In this document: in pieces, positions 52,515 to 61,160 of the stretch
Numbering within the stretch: the first letter of the stretch is position 1
Layout: each line of letters opens with the position of its first letter
Source of the DNA: Gammaproteobacteria bacterium
Lineage (GTDB): Bacteria > Pseudomonadota > Gammaproteobacteria > Pseudomonadales > Azotimanducaceae
Reading direction: 5' to 3'
Assembly (NCBI GenBank): GCA_021773565.1
Contig: JAJFJZ010000020.1
Coordinates: 248,001-312,000, forward strand
DNA length: 64,000 bases
The notes under the pieces: model-generated
Seen by the model: only the letters and a program-made list of their open reading frames with translations
Databases searched by the model: none
Told to the model about the DNA's origin: nothing
Translations under genes and position numbers: made by a program

Positions 52515-54382
52515 ATATGCGCGCTATCTGTTATCTGTTGGCTGCCCTGCTCGTATCAACACCGCTGTGTGCCGAGCGAAGCATTAAACCCATTCTGCAC
52601 GGCAAGCACTGGGTAGCCATTACTGGAAAACCCCTGGGCGCAACCGCAGGCGCTATTACTTTTATGCGCGGCGGTAATGCTGTGGACGCTGCCTGTGCCA
52701 TGCTCGCAGCTACCGCGACCATGTGGGACACACTGGGTTGGGGTGGTGAAACCCAGGCCCTGATTTACAACCCGCACACCGGTAAAGTTAAAGGCATTAA
52801 CGCATTGGGTGTTGCGCCAACAGGCGCAACCCCGGCCTACTTTAAAGACAGGGGTATGTTGTACCCTCCGGAATATGGGCCCCTGGCAGCAGTGACACCC
52901 GGTACTCCGGGAGGTTTGATGGTCATGCTTGCGGAATTTGGAAGCTTAAGCCTCGCCGAAGTTCTGGCTCCGGCGATGGAGATGGCCAATGGATACCCAA
53001 TCGAAAAATCCCAGGCCGACAACATAGAAAATCGTCGAGAGATAATTGCACAGTGGCCCGATTCCCGGCGCATTTTGTTACCCCATTTGTCTTCAGATAG
53101 TGCGCAGCGCGCAGCCCCCCATCCCGGTGAAATATTCAGGCAGGCAGATTTACTGGACATGCTGCAAAAACTGGTCGCGGCCGAACAACAAGCACTTAAA
53201 CAGGGTAAAAACAGATCTGCTGCCATCATGGCGGCTTACCAACGTTTTTACCGGGGTGATATCGCCCAGGAACTGGTTCGTGCAACCCGGGCAGCCGGGG
53301 GTCTAATTACCTTGCAGGATCTGGATCAGTGGCAGGTGCATATTGAGACACCCGTAAGCACAAATTACCAGGGTATTGAGGTGTTCAAGCTTACGCATTG
53401 GGTACAGGGTCCAGTAATGTTGCAGAGCCTTAATATGCTGGAAAACATCAATCTGAAGGAAATGGGCTACAACAGCAGCCGATATATTCATGCGCTTTAC
53501 CAGGTTATGAATCATACTTTTGCGGATCGTGATTTTTACTATGGGGATAGTTACACACCGCCAAAAGAACCTATTGACGGCCTGTTGTCCAAAGCCTACG
53601 CAAGAAAGCGATTGCAAAGCGTTAACTGGGATAAAAATGATACCACGATAAAACCGGGCGACCCCTACCCCTTCCAGAATGCCTCCAATCCGTATCAGCA
53701 TTTACTTGAAAAATGGACACCCATACCGCCCAGGGCCGAGGCTGCTGGTGAAGCAGGCTTTCAGCAGGCGCGGCTGATGAGTCACGACGAAGCCTTTGTT
53801 GCGGGCACAACTTCTATCCAGGCGGCGGATGCAGAAGGATGGGTGGTGTCTATTACACCCAGCGGGGGATGGATTCCACCATTTATTGCAGGCACCACCG
53901 GTGTGGGTCTGAGCCAGCGCATGCAAAGTTTTGTTCTGGATGAAGCCTTAAACCCCTTTAACGTGGTTGCACCCGGTAAAAGACCACGCGCTACACTCAC
54001 ACCTGGTATGGCGTTAAAAAACGGTAAACCCTATCTTTCTTTCGCCGTACAGGGCGGGGATTCACAGGATCAGAACCTGCTCCAGTTTTTTCTTAACGTA
54101 GTTGAGTTCGGGATGGACGTCCAAAACGCAGTTGAAGCGCCCAATATGAACAGCTACCAAATGCAAAGCTCTTTTGGAGCGCACACCTCCGAACCGGGAC
54201 GACTTATACTGCGCAATGATACGTCTTTGAAAGTACAACAAGAGCTACAAAAAATGGGTTACGAAATAGAGCTTAGAAAACGCACATCCGGCCCAACAAC
54301 GGCAATTTTCTTCGACCAAAAACACGGCGGTTTTCAGGGAGCAGCCAGCGACTTCGGCGAGGATTACGGCATAGCCTGGTAG
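52511..54382 (+). CDS. Gamma-glutamyltransferase-family (Ntn) hydrolase
   Basis: A 623-residue exported Ntn-hydrolase precursor with signal peptide (about residues 1-21, AICYLLAALLVSTPLCA). GGT family features: RGGNAVDAACAMLAA, GWGGETQALIYN, AVTPGTPGGLMVMLAEFG and the autoprocessing Thr in FVAGTTSIQAADAEGWVVSIT (near T433), followed by the small-subunit motif FVLDEALNPFNVVAPGKRPRATLTP. GGTs process glutathione or gamma-glutamyl amides in the periplasm; the acceptor here is unknown. It is the last gene of the operon started by the receiver protein, overlapping the serine hydrolase by ATGA. Confidence 0.86.
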   Translation: MNMRAICYLLAALLVSTPLCAERSIKPILHGKHWVAITGKPLGATAGAITFMRGGNAVDAACAMLAATATMWDTLGWGGETQALIYNPHTGKVKGINALGVAPTGATPAYFKDRGMLYPPEYGPLAAVTPGTPGGLMVMLAEFGSLSLAEVLAPAMEMANGYPIEKSQADNIENRREIIAQWPDSRRILLPHLSSDSAQRAAPHPGEIFRQADLLDMLQKLVAAEQQALKQGKNRSAAIMAAYQRFYRGDIAQELVRATRAAGGLITLQDLDQWQVHIETPVSTNYQGIEVFKLTHWVQGPVMLQSLNMLENINLKEMGYNSSRYIHALYQVMNHTFADRDFYYGDSYTPPKEPIDGLLSKAYARKRLQSVNWDKNDTTIKPGDPYPFQNASNPYQHLLEKWTPIPPRAEAAGEAGFQQARLMSHDEAFVAGTTSIQAADAEGWVVSITPSGGWIPPFIAGTTGVGLSQRMQSFVLDEALNPFNVVAPGKRPRATLTPGMALKNGKPYLSFAVQGGDSQDQNLLQFFLNVVEFGMDVQNAVEAPNMNSYQMQSSFGAHTSEPGRLILRNDTSLKVQQELQKMGYEIELRKRTSGPTTAIFFDQKHGGFQGAASDFGEDYGIAW

Positions 54383-54397
54383 CGGACCGTCACCGAA

Positions 54398-54487
54398 GCT
54401 CACGCGCCTTGGGCCACGCTCCCTTTAACGGCGCTCACGCGCCTTGGGCCACTCTCCCTTTAACGGCGCTCACGCGCCTTGGGCCAC
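54398..54487. repeat. 35-bp tandem repeat, 2.6 copies, over the amidohydrolase 3' end
   Basis: Copies run 54398-54432, 54433-54467 and a 20-bp remnant at 54468-54487; they differ at one base. On the minus strand the unit encodes the end of the amidohydrolase (WPKARERR-stop), and the stop codon in use is in the second copy. The copies beyond it duplicate the gene tail in the convergent gap with the GGT gene. Confidence 0.9.
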
Positions 54488-55641
54488 AGGCGTAAAAAAT
54501 TCTCGGAGTAGAAGTTGGTTTTGATGCGCTCGCTTTGGCCTGCCAGGTATTTTTCGAATTTGGCGATTGGGTCGCGGCCGCCTTCTACGTGCGGATAATC
54601 ACTGGAAAACAAATAGAGTTCCTCATTCGACTGGGCCACCAGATCCATGACATTCTCGTGCGGAAATGGGGTAAATCCCATTTGTTCGCTTAACTGCTGG
54701 CTTGGGCTACGCTCAAAACGCACAGACTCATCCACCCTGCCATAGATTTTTGCCACCCAGTCGAGTCGCCTGAGCATTTCCGGAACCCATCCGGCACCGA
54801 GCTCTACTGCTGCACCCCTTAATGAGGGATGTCGATCAAAAACCCCATCCAGTACAAGCATACTAATAAATGTTTCTGTCGGTTGATGCATAAGTGCTGC
54901 GTCTTTAGTGCGTACGTTCTCACCTCCCCCCATCCAGTCCTGCACCGGTGCCCGGCCATTATTGCTCCACACCTTCAGTGCCTGAAGTGGAGATCCACCC
55001 ACATGAATCACAAAAGGCGTGCCAGACTCAGCCAACAAGGCCCAGAAGGGTTCAAGATCCACATGCCCGGGCGCGTGACCGATGGGTGCTCTATGAGGAA
55101 CCCATATCGCCTCCATGCCATTTTTAATGGCAAATTCAAGTTCTCTAATGGCATGTTGCGGGCTATCAAGTGGCACGATGCCAACACCCATCAAACGACC
55201 GTCATCTGAACAAAAATCGGCCATGTGGCGGTTGTGCGCTCGTGTTGCGGCATAGCGCAGATCGACCGGCTTTTTGGAGCTGGGATGAAAAGGAAAGGCC
55301 ACACTGTGGGTTGCAAAAACCAGCTGTTTTTTAAAGCCCAGCATATCCATCGCAGTTGATCTGTCGGCAGAATTAAAGGCGCCCAGCGCCTGAATTTCCT
55401 TGGAACTTTCAATCAGGCGATCTCCCAGAGCCAGCATGCTCTGCACATGTTCTTCACTATGTCGACCGCCCTGGCCCACGATAATCGCCACTTCTTCATC
55501 GCTTACCAGGGAAGCGCTGTAACTTACCTCGGGGATATCATCTCGCAGCGCCGGATCTGCATAGGATTTAAGAAAATCCGGTAGCTCCATAATGTGGCTG
55601 TCTGCATCATAAAAAGGACGGTTATCCGGTGCATAGGTCAT
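54460..55641 (-). CDS. Amidohydrolase-2 family metal-dependent hydrolase
   Basis: A 393-residue TIM-barrel hydrolase of the ACMSD/amidohydrolase-2 group, which decarboxylates or hydrolyses ring and amide substrates. It opens with the metal motif PFYDADSHIMELPDFL (D-x-H), continues with MGVGIVPLDSPQHAIRELEFA, GTPFVIHVGGSPLQ (metal His), ERSPSQQLSEQMGFT and the late YLFSSDYPHVEGGRDPI (metal Asp). It is about 50 residues longer than usual ACMSD. It stands alone; its promoter must lie in the 279 bp before cspA. Confidence 0.85.
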   Translation of the reverse strand: MTYAPDNRPFYDADSHIMELPDFLKSYADPALRDDIPEVSYSASLVSDEEVAIIVGQGGRHSEEHVQSMLALGDRLIESSKEIQALGAFNSADRSTAMDMLGFKKQLVFATHSVAFPFHPSSKKPVDLRYAATRAHNRHMADFCSDDGRLMGVGIVPLDSPQHAIRELEFAIKNGMEAIWVPHRAPIGHAPGHVDLEPFWALLAESGTPFVIHVGGSPLQALKVWSNNGRAPVQDWMGGGENVRTKDAALMHQPTETFISMLVLDGVFDRHPSLRGAAVELGAGWVPEMLRRLDWVAKIYGRVDESVRFERSPSQQLSEQMGFTPFPHENVMDLVAQSNEELYLFSSDYPHVEGGRDPIAKFEKYLAGQSERIKTNFYSENFLRLWPKARERR

Positions 55642-55699
55642 GATGTGCTCGCTTTGATTGTGCCGGTGAGGGATTAATGGATAGGGAGAAATATTACAA

Positions 55700-55730
55700 C
55701 AAAAAACCCTGTTGCACAGAATTAACCAGG
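55700..55730 (-). terminator. Rho-independent terminator-like hairpin, minus strand
   Basis: On the minus strand CCTGgTT...AACAGG pairs (one bulge, about 10-base loop) and is followed by GTTTTTTG. It lies downstream of cspA and ahead of the amidohydrolase, so it would separate the two minus-strand genes. Confidence 0.42.
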
Positions 55731-55872
55731 CAATCAGCCACGAATACTACAGCTACAGGGGATGCAGCCAGCTTCGTGATCTCGTCTGGAATTTTATATA
55801 GATATTCGCCAACCTGAATTTAAGTGGCGAAAACGGATCTGATAAATATCACACAATCCGCGTTGTTAGGTA

Positions 55873-55905
55873 AATATCAGGGCAACTTTCAGCTACCCTG
55901 ATATT
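55873..55905. repeat. Perfect 10-bp inverted repeat downstream of cspA
   Basis: AATATCAGGG (55873-55882) and CCCTGATATT (55896-55905) with a 13-base loop, 16 bases past the cspA stop. As RNA it makes a strong hairpin, but no clear U-run follows on the minus strand. It could stabilise the cspA transcript or act as a terminator, or be a protein-binding site. Confidence 0.55.
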
Positions 55906-55920
55906 CCCGGTCTGGTAGAA

Positions 55921-56124
55921 CTAGATCCCTACAACGTTAGTTGCACATGGACCTTTCTGACCTTCTCCAACTTCATACTCTACTTTCTGACCATCATCCA
56001 GACTGGCGTAGCCAGAACTCTTGATTTCAGAATGGTGTACAAACAAGTCTTTACCACCTTCATCCGGTGTGATGAAGCCGTAGCCTTTGTCTGCATTAAA
56101 CCATTTTACCGTACCTGTACTCAT
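55921..56124 (-). CDS. CspA-family cold shock protein
   Basis: A 67-residue single OB-fold RNA/DNA chaperone. RNP1 KGYGFITP and RNP2 LFVHHSEI are present, and the protein starts [20 protein letters not shown]. Such proteins unfold RNA structures at low temperature or on growth change. A start ATG at 56124 with AGGA near 56134 is supported by family alignment. The 315 bp upstream may hold the long 5' leader typical for this family. Confidence 0.95.
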   Translation of the reverse strand: MSTGTVKWFNADKGYGFITPDEGGKDLFVHHSEIKSSGYASLDDGQKVEYEVGEGQKGPCATNVVGI

Positions 56125-56439
56125 TTCAAACTTATCCTATATTTATATTTTGGGTCTATCATTAGAGACAACAGCAATGCTTAGCGTATGCCAAATCTTT
56201 CCACCTTCCCCAACTAGGCCGGAAGATTGCCCTTTACGCGCCATAAAGTCCACCATTCCTGCAGGATTTCCGTATTTAGAACGCTCCCTTTATTCCACGC
56301 GCAAATAACAATAATTCGTATTTTCGCGCCCAACACCCTTACAGCCCCTGTTTTACAGGCTTCTAACGCTATCCTTGTTGCAAAACACGGCATCAGACAG
56401 CATTGTTCGTTTATCTAACGATTTTCATGGGAAAACCGA
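56125..56439. other. Leader/promoter region between cspA and the nucleoside permease gene, 315 bp
   Basis: Divergent gap. It should contain the cspA promoter and probably a long structured leader, and on the other strand the promoter of the permease gene. A minus-strand open frame of 37 codons (56143-56256) is present but has no well-spaced ribosome-binding site; see rejected items. No clear cold-box or -35/-10 pair was identified by eye. Confidence 0.45.
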
Positions 56440-57450
56440 ATGTCGCAGCAATTCAAACTGTATTTCGCCCTTCTTGCATTAACTTCAGCCATACAACCGG
56501 TACTCGCCGTTGAACCCGTGAAGGTAAAAATACTGATCGCAGCCCAGTTTGAGATAGGAGCGTACAGCGGCGACCGTGCAGGGGAATTGCAATACTGGTA
56601 TGAACGATATTTGAAAGGTGCCCCAGCCACAGAGATTCCTGGCGCTGAAAACCCGCTGTTTTGCAGCGAGATTGGTATTTGTGGCGTGGAACTTGGGATG
56701 GGCAAGGTGCGCTCGTCTTCTTCAATGACCGCCATCCTGCTGGACACGCGTTTTGATTTTTCCCAAACCTATTTCGTAATTACCGGTGTAGGTGGAACGC
56801 CACCCGGCGCGGGAACCATTGCAGCCGTTTTTTGGGCAGACTGGCTCATAGACTATGATTTGGGACATCGCTGGGCACCTGATGAAGGTGCGCAAGGGGC
56901 GCCTGCGTTCAGCCCGCGCAAAGGGTACGAATCGATCAGACAAATTAAACTAAACCCGAATCTCGTAGCCTGGGCTTACCACCTGAGCAAGGGTATTCCG
57001 TTGAAAGACTCAGCGAGTGCAAAAACTTACCGAAATCGTTATCAACAGGTACAGGCACGTCGCACTCCATTTGTTGGAGTAGGTGCCCATCTGGCAGCAG
57101 ATACCTTCTTCCATGGACCGGGACTCTCTGCTGAAGCACAGTACATTACAGATTTGTACGGTGCGGGTACCTATGTGATTACAGAAATGGAAGGTGTTGC
57201 CGTGGCCTACGTAATTAGAAAAATACTGGCAAGTGATCGTATACTCAGTCTTCGCAGCGCGGTAAATTTCGATCAGGGCAGCGCTGGCGAAACTACCCTT
57301 GCACACCTTGATCCGGAGCCCGGAAATACGCCGGGCGGATTTGATGTAGGGCTGCAAAATAATGTCGCCGTTGGCTCTACGGTTGTCGACTATATCGTTT
57401 CACACTGGCTGCAATGGCAGAAACAAATACCGGAATTTGACCTTAATTAA
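56440..57450 (+). CDS. Purine nucleoside permease (NUP family)
   Basis: A 336-residue protein of the NUP family, first known as fungal purine nucleoside permeases and also found in bacteria. A signal peptide covers about residues 1-23 (LYFALLALTSAIQPVLA). Family blocks: KILIAAQFEIGAYSGDRAGELQYWYERYL, FVITGVGGTPPGAGTIAAVFWADW and VITEMEGVAVAYVI. The fold is related to nucleoside phosphorylases, so a binding or hydrolytic role in the periplasm is as likely as transport, since there is no multi-helix membrane domain. It stands alone and converges with paaX. Confidence 0.8.
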   Translation: MSQQFKLYFALLALTSAIQPVLAVEPVKVKILIAAQFEIGAYSGDRAGELQYWYERYLKGAPATEIPGAENPLFCSEIGICGVELGMGKVRSSSSMTAILLDTRFDFSQTYFVITGVGGTPPGAGTIAAVFWADWLIDYDLGHRWAPDEGAQGAPAFSPRKGYESIRQIKLNPNLVAWAYHLSKGIPLKDSASAKTYRNRYQQVQARRTPFVGVGAHLAADTFFHGPGLSAEAQYITDLYGAGTYVITEMEGVAVAYVIRKILASDRILSLRSAVNFDQGSAGETTLAHLDPEPGNTPGGFDVGLQNNVAVGSTVVDYIVSHWLQWQKQIPEFDLN

Positions 57451-57482
57451 AAGCTGGTCGCTGACCATTTGGCAGCAGACAA

Positions 57483-58433
57483 CTAGAGTCCACCAAAACG
57501 TCTAAAATAGCCTGGATTAACTTCTGGAAGAGCACCCTCTGCGTTTTCCAGGTTGTTTTGAATATAATCGAGCGCATTTTTTGATAATAATTTGTACAAA
57601 CGTGTGGCAAGTTTATTGGCTTCAAATCCAATCCAGCCCCTGGGTAACATTGCTTCGGGAAAGTCAGGGTCTCGCAACAACACCCTTCTATACTCATGCA
57701 ACATAAGCGTGCGAATCTGAAAACAAAGTTCCGGTGAAGGATTATTCCTGCCAAGTTTTACAGCCAGTGGTCGGTAGAAACCCAGAAAATTACCATACAT
57801 CTCACGCAGTTCATCCAGGTTCCATTTTTGTTCTGCCAGGATTTTTAGCGCCGTCTGTGAATCAGGATCATCAGCGGATGCCGAAAAAACAATCACTTTA
57901 CCCAGCAGGTTTTGTTCGTGCAGGGTTTCCTCCAGTGAGGTTTTTTCTGATGATGGGTGTGCATACATGCCATTTACCAAAGAATGGTAACCCTGCCATA
58001 ACATGCTTTTTCGAAATTGGGCTTTTCCCTTCTCCGGTACAAATACAGGTGAAACCAGAGTCCAGCTTCCATCCCACTCCTCTATACCCGCAGAGTAAAT
58101 TCGTCGGGCCGCCTTACCGGTAAAATGGTTAGCACTATCCGTAAAACAGTAATAGCTGCGACGGCCCAGCTTTTTTACCTGCAACCAGTCCTGTTGCGCA
58201 AGCCGAAAAACCGCAGTGCGCACCAGGCGCTCCGCATAGCCAAACGGTGCCAGGGCCTGGATTAAACTACCCAACCAGATCCATCCTCCGTGCTGGGTGA
58301 TGGAATCTCCAAATACGGTTACCACCATTGAAGTACAACTGATGTTGCATTCAGAAGTTCGTTGCGAAACCAGCTCCGGAGAAATTTTTACGCTAACGCC
58401 CGACGCTGGTCTATAGTTGGTCAAAATCGACAA
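57483..58433 (-). CDS. paaX: PaaX, phenylacetyl-CoA-responsive repressor
   Basis: A 316-residue regulator. It has an N-terminal winged helix (about 33-100, SMVVTVFGDSITQHGGWIWLGSLIQALAP and SERLVRTAVFRLAQQDWL) and a long C-terminal ligand domain (RIYSAGIEEWDGSWTLV, LREMYGNFLGFYRPL, MLHEYRRVLLRDPDFPEAMLP). PaaX represses paa genes until phenylacetyl-CoA binds. It lies at the end of the operon it should control and overlaps paaE by 23 bases; operator sites should be near the operon promoter outside this window. Confidence 0.92.
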   Translation of the reverse strand: MSILTNYRPASGVSVKISPELVSQRTSECNISCTSMVVTVFGDSITQHGGWIWLGSLIQALAPFGYAERLVRTAVFRLAQQDWLQVKKLGRRSYYCFTDSANHFTGKAARRIYSAGIEEWDGSWTLVSPVFVPEKGKAQFRKSMLWQGYHSLVNGMYAHPSSEKTSLEETLHEQNLLGKVIVFSASADDPDSQTALKILAEQKWNLDELREMYGNFLGFYRPLAVKLGRNNPSPELCFQIRTLMLHEYRRVLLRDPDFPEAMLPRGWIGFEANKLATRLYKLLSKNALDYIQNNLENAEGALPEVNPGYFRRFGGL

Positions 58434-59520
58434 CTACCGTTTCTGACACAGGATGTGCCTGACACGTCAAAATCAGGCCTTCAGCAACCTCCTGTTCTGT
58501 AAGCGCATGGTTCAAATCCATCTCCACCCTGCCTTCCATCAGACGGGCTTTGCAAGTTGCGCACACTCCTCCTTTACAGGAAAAAGGCAAATCGGCACCG
58601 TTCGCCATCGCAGCATCAAGAATATTTTCGCCATCAGCTGTCAACGCAAAGCGCGACGATCGCCCGGCAACAGTAACGAGGACTTCACTTAACTGACCAC
58701 CATATTGTTTGGCCCGTGCATGATGTTTTTCCACAACTTCCTTTGCATCTTCCGCAGACGCATAAAACAGTTCGTAGTGAATATGTGATTCATCAACACC
58801 ATTGGCACGCAAACCACGGGATACTTCAGAGATCATGGATTCAGGTCCACACAGAAAAAATTCGCTGGTACCCTTCAGATTGATAAGCCCCTTGCGAGCC
58901 AGCTCATCTCCCTTACGGTTGTCTATCCTGCCAAAGAGAACTTCTGCATCCTGTTCTTCCCTGCTGAGAATATTTACCCAGTTAAAACGGTTCATGTACC
59001 GGTTTTTCACAAAACTTAACTGTTCCTTGAACATGACAGAAGCTGAATTGCGATTGCCGTACAGCAGGGTTACTTCACTATTTGGCTCCCTCGATAACAC
59101 AGACTTGATAATGGATAACACAGGTGTGATGCCACTACCGGCACAGATACACAAATACCGCTTGATACTTTCGCTGGAAAGAGAGGTGTAAAAATTACCC
59201 TGCGGAGGCATAACCTCAAGTATGTCCCCCGCTTTCAATTGAAAAGCGAAGGCAGAAAATGCACCACCTGCTATGTGCTTAATAGCTACCTGCAACTTGT
59301 TGTCATCCACGCCCGAACAAATTGAATACGAACGACGTATTTCTTCATCGTCCAGAATGGTGCGCAGGGTTAGATATTGCCCCTGAATGAAGTTAAATTT
59401 TTCTTTCAGCCCCTCGGGCACATCAAAAGTAATGCACACAGCACTATCAGTTTCCTGTTCCACTGACAGAAGCCGCAGTGGGTAAAAATTGCTTTCATTC
59501 ATAGAAATTCCATTCGCCAT
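58411..59520 (-). CDS. paaE: Phenylacetyl-CoA epoxidase reductase PaaE
   Basis: A 369-residue NADPH-dependent oxidoreductase that supplies electrons to the PaaABC epoxidase. FAD domain: RRSYSICSGVDDNKLQVAIKHI; NAD(P) domain: CICAGSGITPVLSIIKSVL; C-terminal plant-type [2Fe-2S] domain: CKGGVCATCKARLMEG with the fourth Cys in LTCQAHP. I chose ATG 59520 (TAGGT seven bases upstream, nine bases after the paaD stop); ATG 59502 is possible. It overlaps paaX. Confidence 0.93.
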   Translation of the reverse strand: MANGISMNESNFYPLRLLSVEQETDSAVCITFDVPEGLKEKFNFIQGQYLTLRTILDDEEIRRSYSICSGVDDNKLQVAIKHIAGGAFSAFAFQLKAGDILEVMPPQGNFYTSLSSESIKRYLCICAGSGITPVLSIIKSVLSREPNSEVTLLYGNRNSASVMFKEQLSFVKNRYMNRFNWVNILSREEQDAEVLFGRIDNRKGDELARKGLINLKGTSEFFLCGPESMISEVSRGLRANGVDESHIHYELFYASAEDAKEVVEKHHARAKQYGGQLSEVLVTVAGRSSRFALTADGENILDAAMANGADLPFSCKGGVCATCKARLMEGRVEMDLNHALTEQEVAEGLILTCQAHPVSETVVVDFDQL

Positions 59521-59529
59521 GCAGCTGAC

Positions 59530-60048
59530 CTAAATACACTTGAAGTAATCGAAAGCTTCCAAACAGTCGTTGCACTTGTACAGGGCCTTGCAGGCAGTTG
59601 ATCCAAATTCGCTAATCAGCGAATTATCTGTTGATGCACACTGAGGGCAGATAACTTTCCGCACCTGCCACGTGGGCGTGGGAGGTGCAATTCCAAAGTC
59701 CATCAACTGCTGCTTGCCCTGTTTACTCATCCAGTCAGTGGACCATGCAGGAGATAAACGCGTGGTTACTTCAACATGTGAGTACCCTGCGCGCTTGAGC
59801 GTTTTGCAAATATCCTGTTCAATCTCCCGCATCGCCGGGCAGCCTGAATAGGTGGGTGTGATAACTACCTCTACCCGGCTTGCCTGTTCAATTACATCCT
59901 GCAAAACCCCCAAATCCCAGATAGAAATAACGGGAATTTCGGGATCAGTAACCGTATCCAGTAAAGCCCAGATCTGAGGACACAGTGAGTTTTCCCGCGC
60001 CTTGCTTCGAATGAGTTGATCGTGTGTGGTCACTGGCAATAAGGCCAT
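59530..60048 (-). CDS. paaD: Phenylacetyl-CoA epoxidase-associated protein PaaD
   Basis: A 172-residue protein of the MIP18/DUF59 type fused to a C-terminal zinc-ribbon-like segment: LWALLDTVTDPEIPVISIWDLG, TPTYSGCPAMREIEQDI, TRLSPAWSTDWMS, then CPQCASTDNSLISEFG and CKALYKCNDCLEAFDYFKC. PaaD is needed for active PaaABCE, probably through Fe-S cluster assembly. It is nine bases upstream of paaE. Confidence 0.92.
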   Translation of the reverse strand: MALLPVTTHDQLIRSKARENSLCPQIWALLDTVTDPEIPVISIWDLGVLQDVIEQASRVEVVITPTYSGCPAMREIEQDICKTLKRAGYSHVEVTTRLSPAWSTDWMSKQGKQQLMDFGIAPPTPTWQVRKVICPQCASTDNSLISEFGSTACKALYKCNDCLEAFDYFKCI

Positions 60049-60053
60049 GAGGC

Positions 60054-60845
60054 TTACCAGGCAAGCCCGGGATAGGCGCGTTGCAGAAATTGCATCTCTG
60101 ACAGCAAGTGACCATGGTATTCTGTGTGTACCCCCGCTCTCCCGCCAGTTACCTGCCAGTCCCCGGGTGGATGGTCCAGTGTAGCTTCATTCAGAATCCC
60201 GGAAACCCGAGCTTCCCACGTATCAAATAATGCAGCTCGATCCACCGAGATTCCGGCGGGTAAGAGTGCGAGTTCTGTCTCGCTCATTTCAAATAGCTCA
60301 GGCGTGTAACCCCACAATTCATTCACTGCATTTTGCATTCTTGTGTGGCTTTCTTCTGTGCCGTCTCCAAGGCGCAAAGCCCATTCATGACTTCGTCGAA
60401 GGTGGTATTTACTTTCCTTCAAGGTCTTGGCGGCTATCGCCGCCAGCCTTGAGTCACTTGACGCACTCAAGGCAGTAAAATAATCGACATTGAACAAATC
60501 AACAATGAGTTGACGGGTCATGGTGTAAGCAAAATCTCCGATGGGCATTTCAAAGATCAACAGGTTTAAATACTCGCGGCTGTCGCGCAAATAGGCAATA
60601 TCATCTACTGACTGGTTCTTGAAAACTCCGCCTGTTACCTTCGCCAACTCCACAGCGTACTCATAGAACATATTCGCCCGGCCAATAAAATCCAGGGCGA
60701 CATTTGAAATGGCGAGATCTTCTTCCAGTAAAGGTGCGTTGCGGCACCACTCAGCCAGTCTCTGTCCCAACATAAGACTGTCGTCACCAAGACCGATGGA
60801 ATATTCCAGCGTATTTTCTCTAGTGGTTGATTCGGTATTACTCAT
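60054..60845 (-). CDS. paaC: Phenylacetyl-CoA epoxidase structural subunit PaaC
   Basis: A 263-residue ferritin-like protein of the PaaA/PaaC fold, which pairs with PaaA but does not carry its own active di-iron centre. Blocks: GLGDDSLMLGQRLAEWC, DIAYLRDSREYLNLLIFEMPIGDFAYTM, KESKYHLRRSHEWALRLGDGT and GRAGVHTEYHGHLLSEMQFLQRAYPG. It is five bases upstream of paaD; length is as in E. coli (248-263). Confidence 0.94.
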   Translation of the reverse strand: MSNTESTTRENTLEYSIGLGDDSLMLGQRLAEWCRNAPLLEEDLAISNVALDFIGRANMFYEYAVELAKVTGGVFKNQSVDDIAYLRDSREYLNLLIFEMPIGDFAYTMTRQLIVDLFNVDYFTALSASSDSRLAAIAAKTLKESKYHLRRSHEWALRLGDGTEESHTRMQNAVNELWGYTPELFEMSETELALLPAGISVDRAALFDTWEARVSGILNEATLDHPPGDWQVTGGRAGVHTEYHGHLLSEMQFLQRAYPGLAW

Positions 60846-60869
60846 ACTGCTTTCCAGGGAAATAGGGGC

Positions 60870-61160
60870 TTACATATTCTTGATGTTTTCAGGCAACACA
60901 TAGTGGGTAGCATGGCGATAAGGTTTGTCTTCCATTGGATCATAAAAACTTGCAGCGTCTTCTTCCTGTGAACAGGTGATGTCGCCCGACTTTACGACCC
61001 AGATGCTGACACCTTCGCTACGGCGTGTGTAACAATCCCGTGCATATTCAAGTGCCTGTTCAGCATCCTCTGCATGCAGACTGCCAACATGTTTGTGGTC
61101 GAGACCCCGCTTGGAGCGTACAAATACTTCATATAAAGGTGTGTTGACTGATGTGTTCAC
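60870..61160 (-). CDS. paaB: Phenylacetyl-CoA epoxidase subunit PaaB
   Basis: A 96-residue bridging subunit that holds PaaAC dimers together. Sequence [48 protein letters not shown] and [19 protein letters not shown]. It starts at GTG 61160, overlapping the paaA stop by four bases (GTGA), and precedes paaC by 24 bases. Confidence 0.94.
   Translation of the reverse strand: MNTSVNTPLYEVFVRSKRGLDHKHVGSLHAEDAEQALEYARDCYTRRSEGVSIWVVKSGDITCSQEEDAASFYDPMEDKPYRHATHYVLPENIKNM

Noticed and set aside
56143-56256. 37-codon minus-strand frame in the presumed cspA leader
   Set aside because: The AGGA is directly against the ATG with no spacer, and the second ATG has only a weak GGTGG. It lies where a structured cold-shock leader is expected. 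No similarity recognised.
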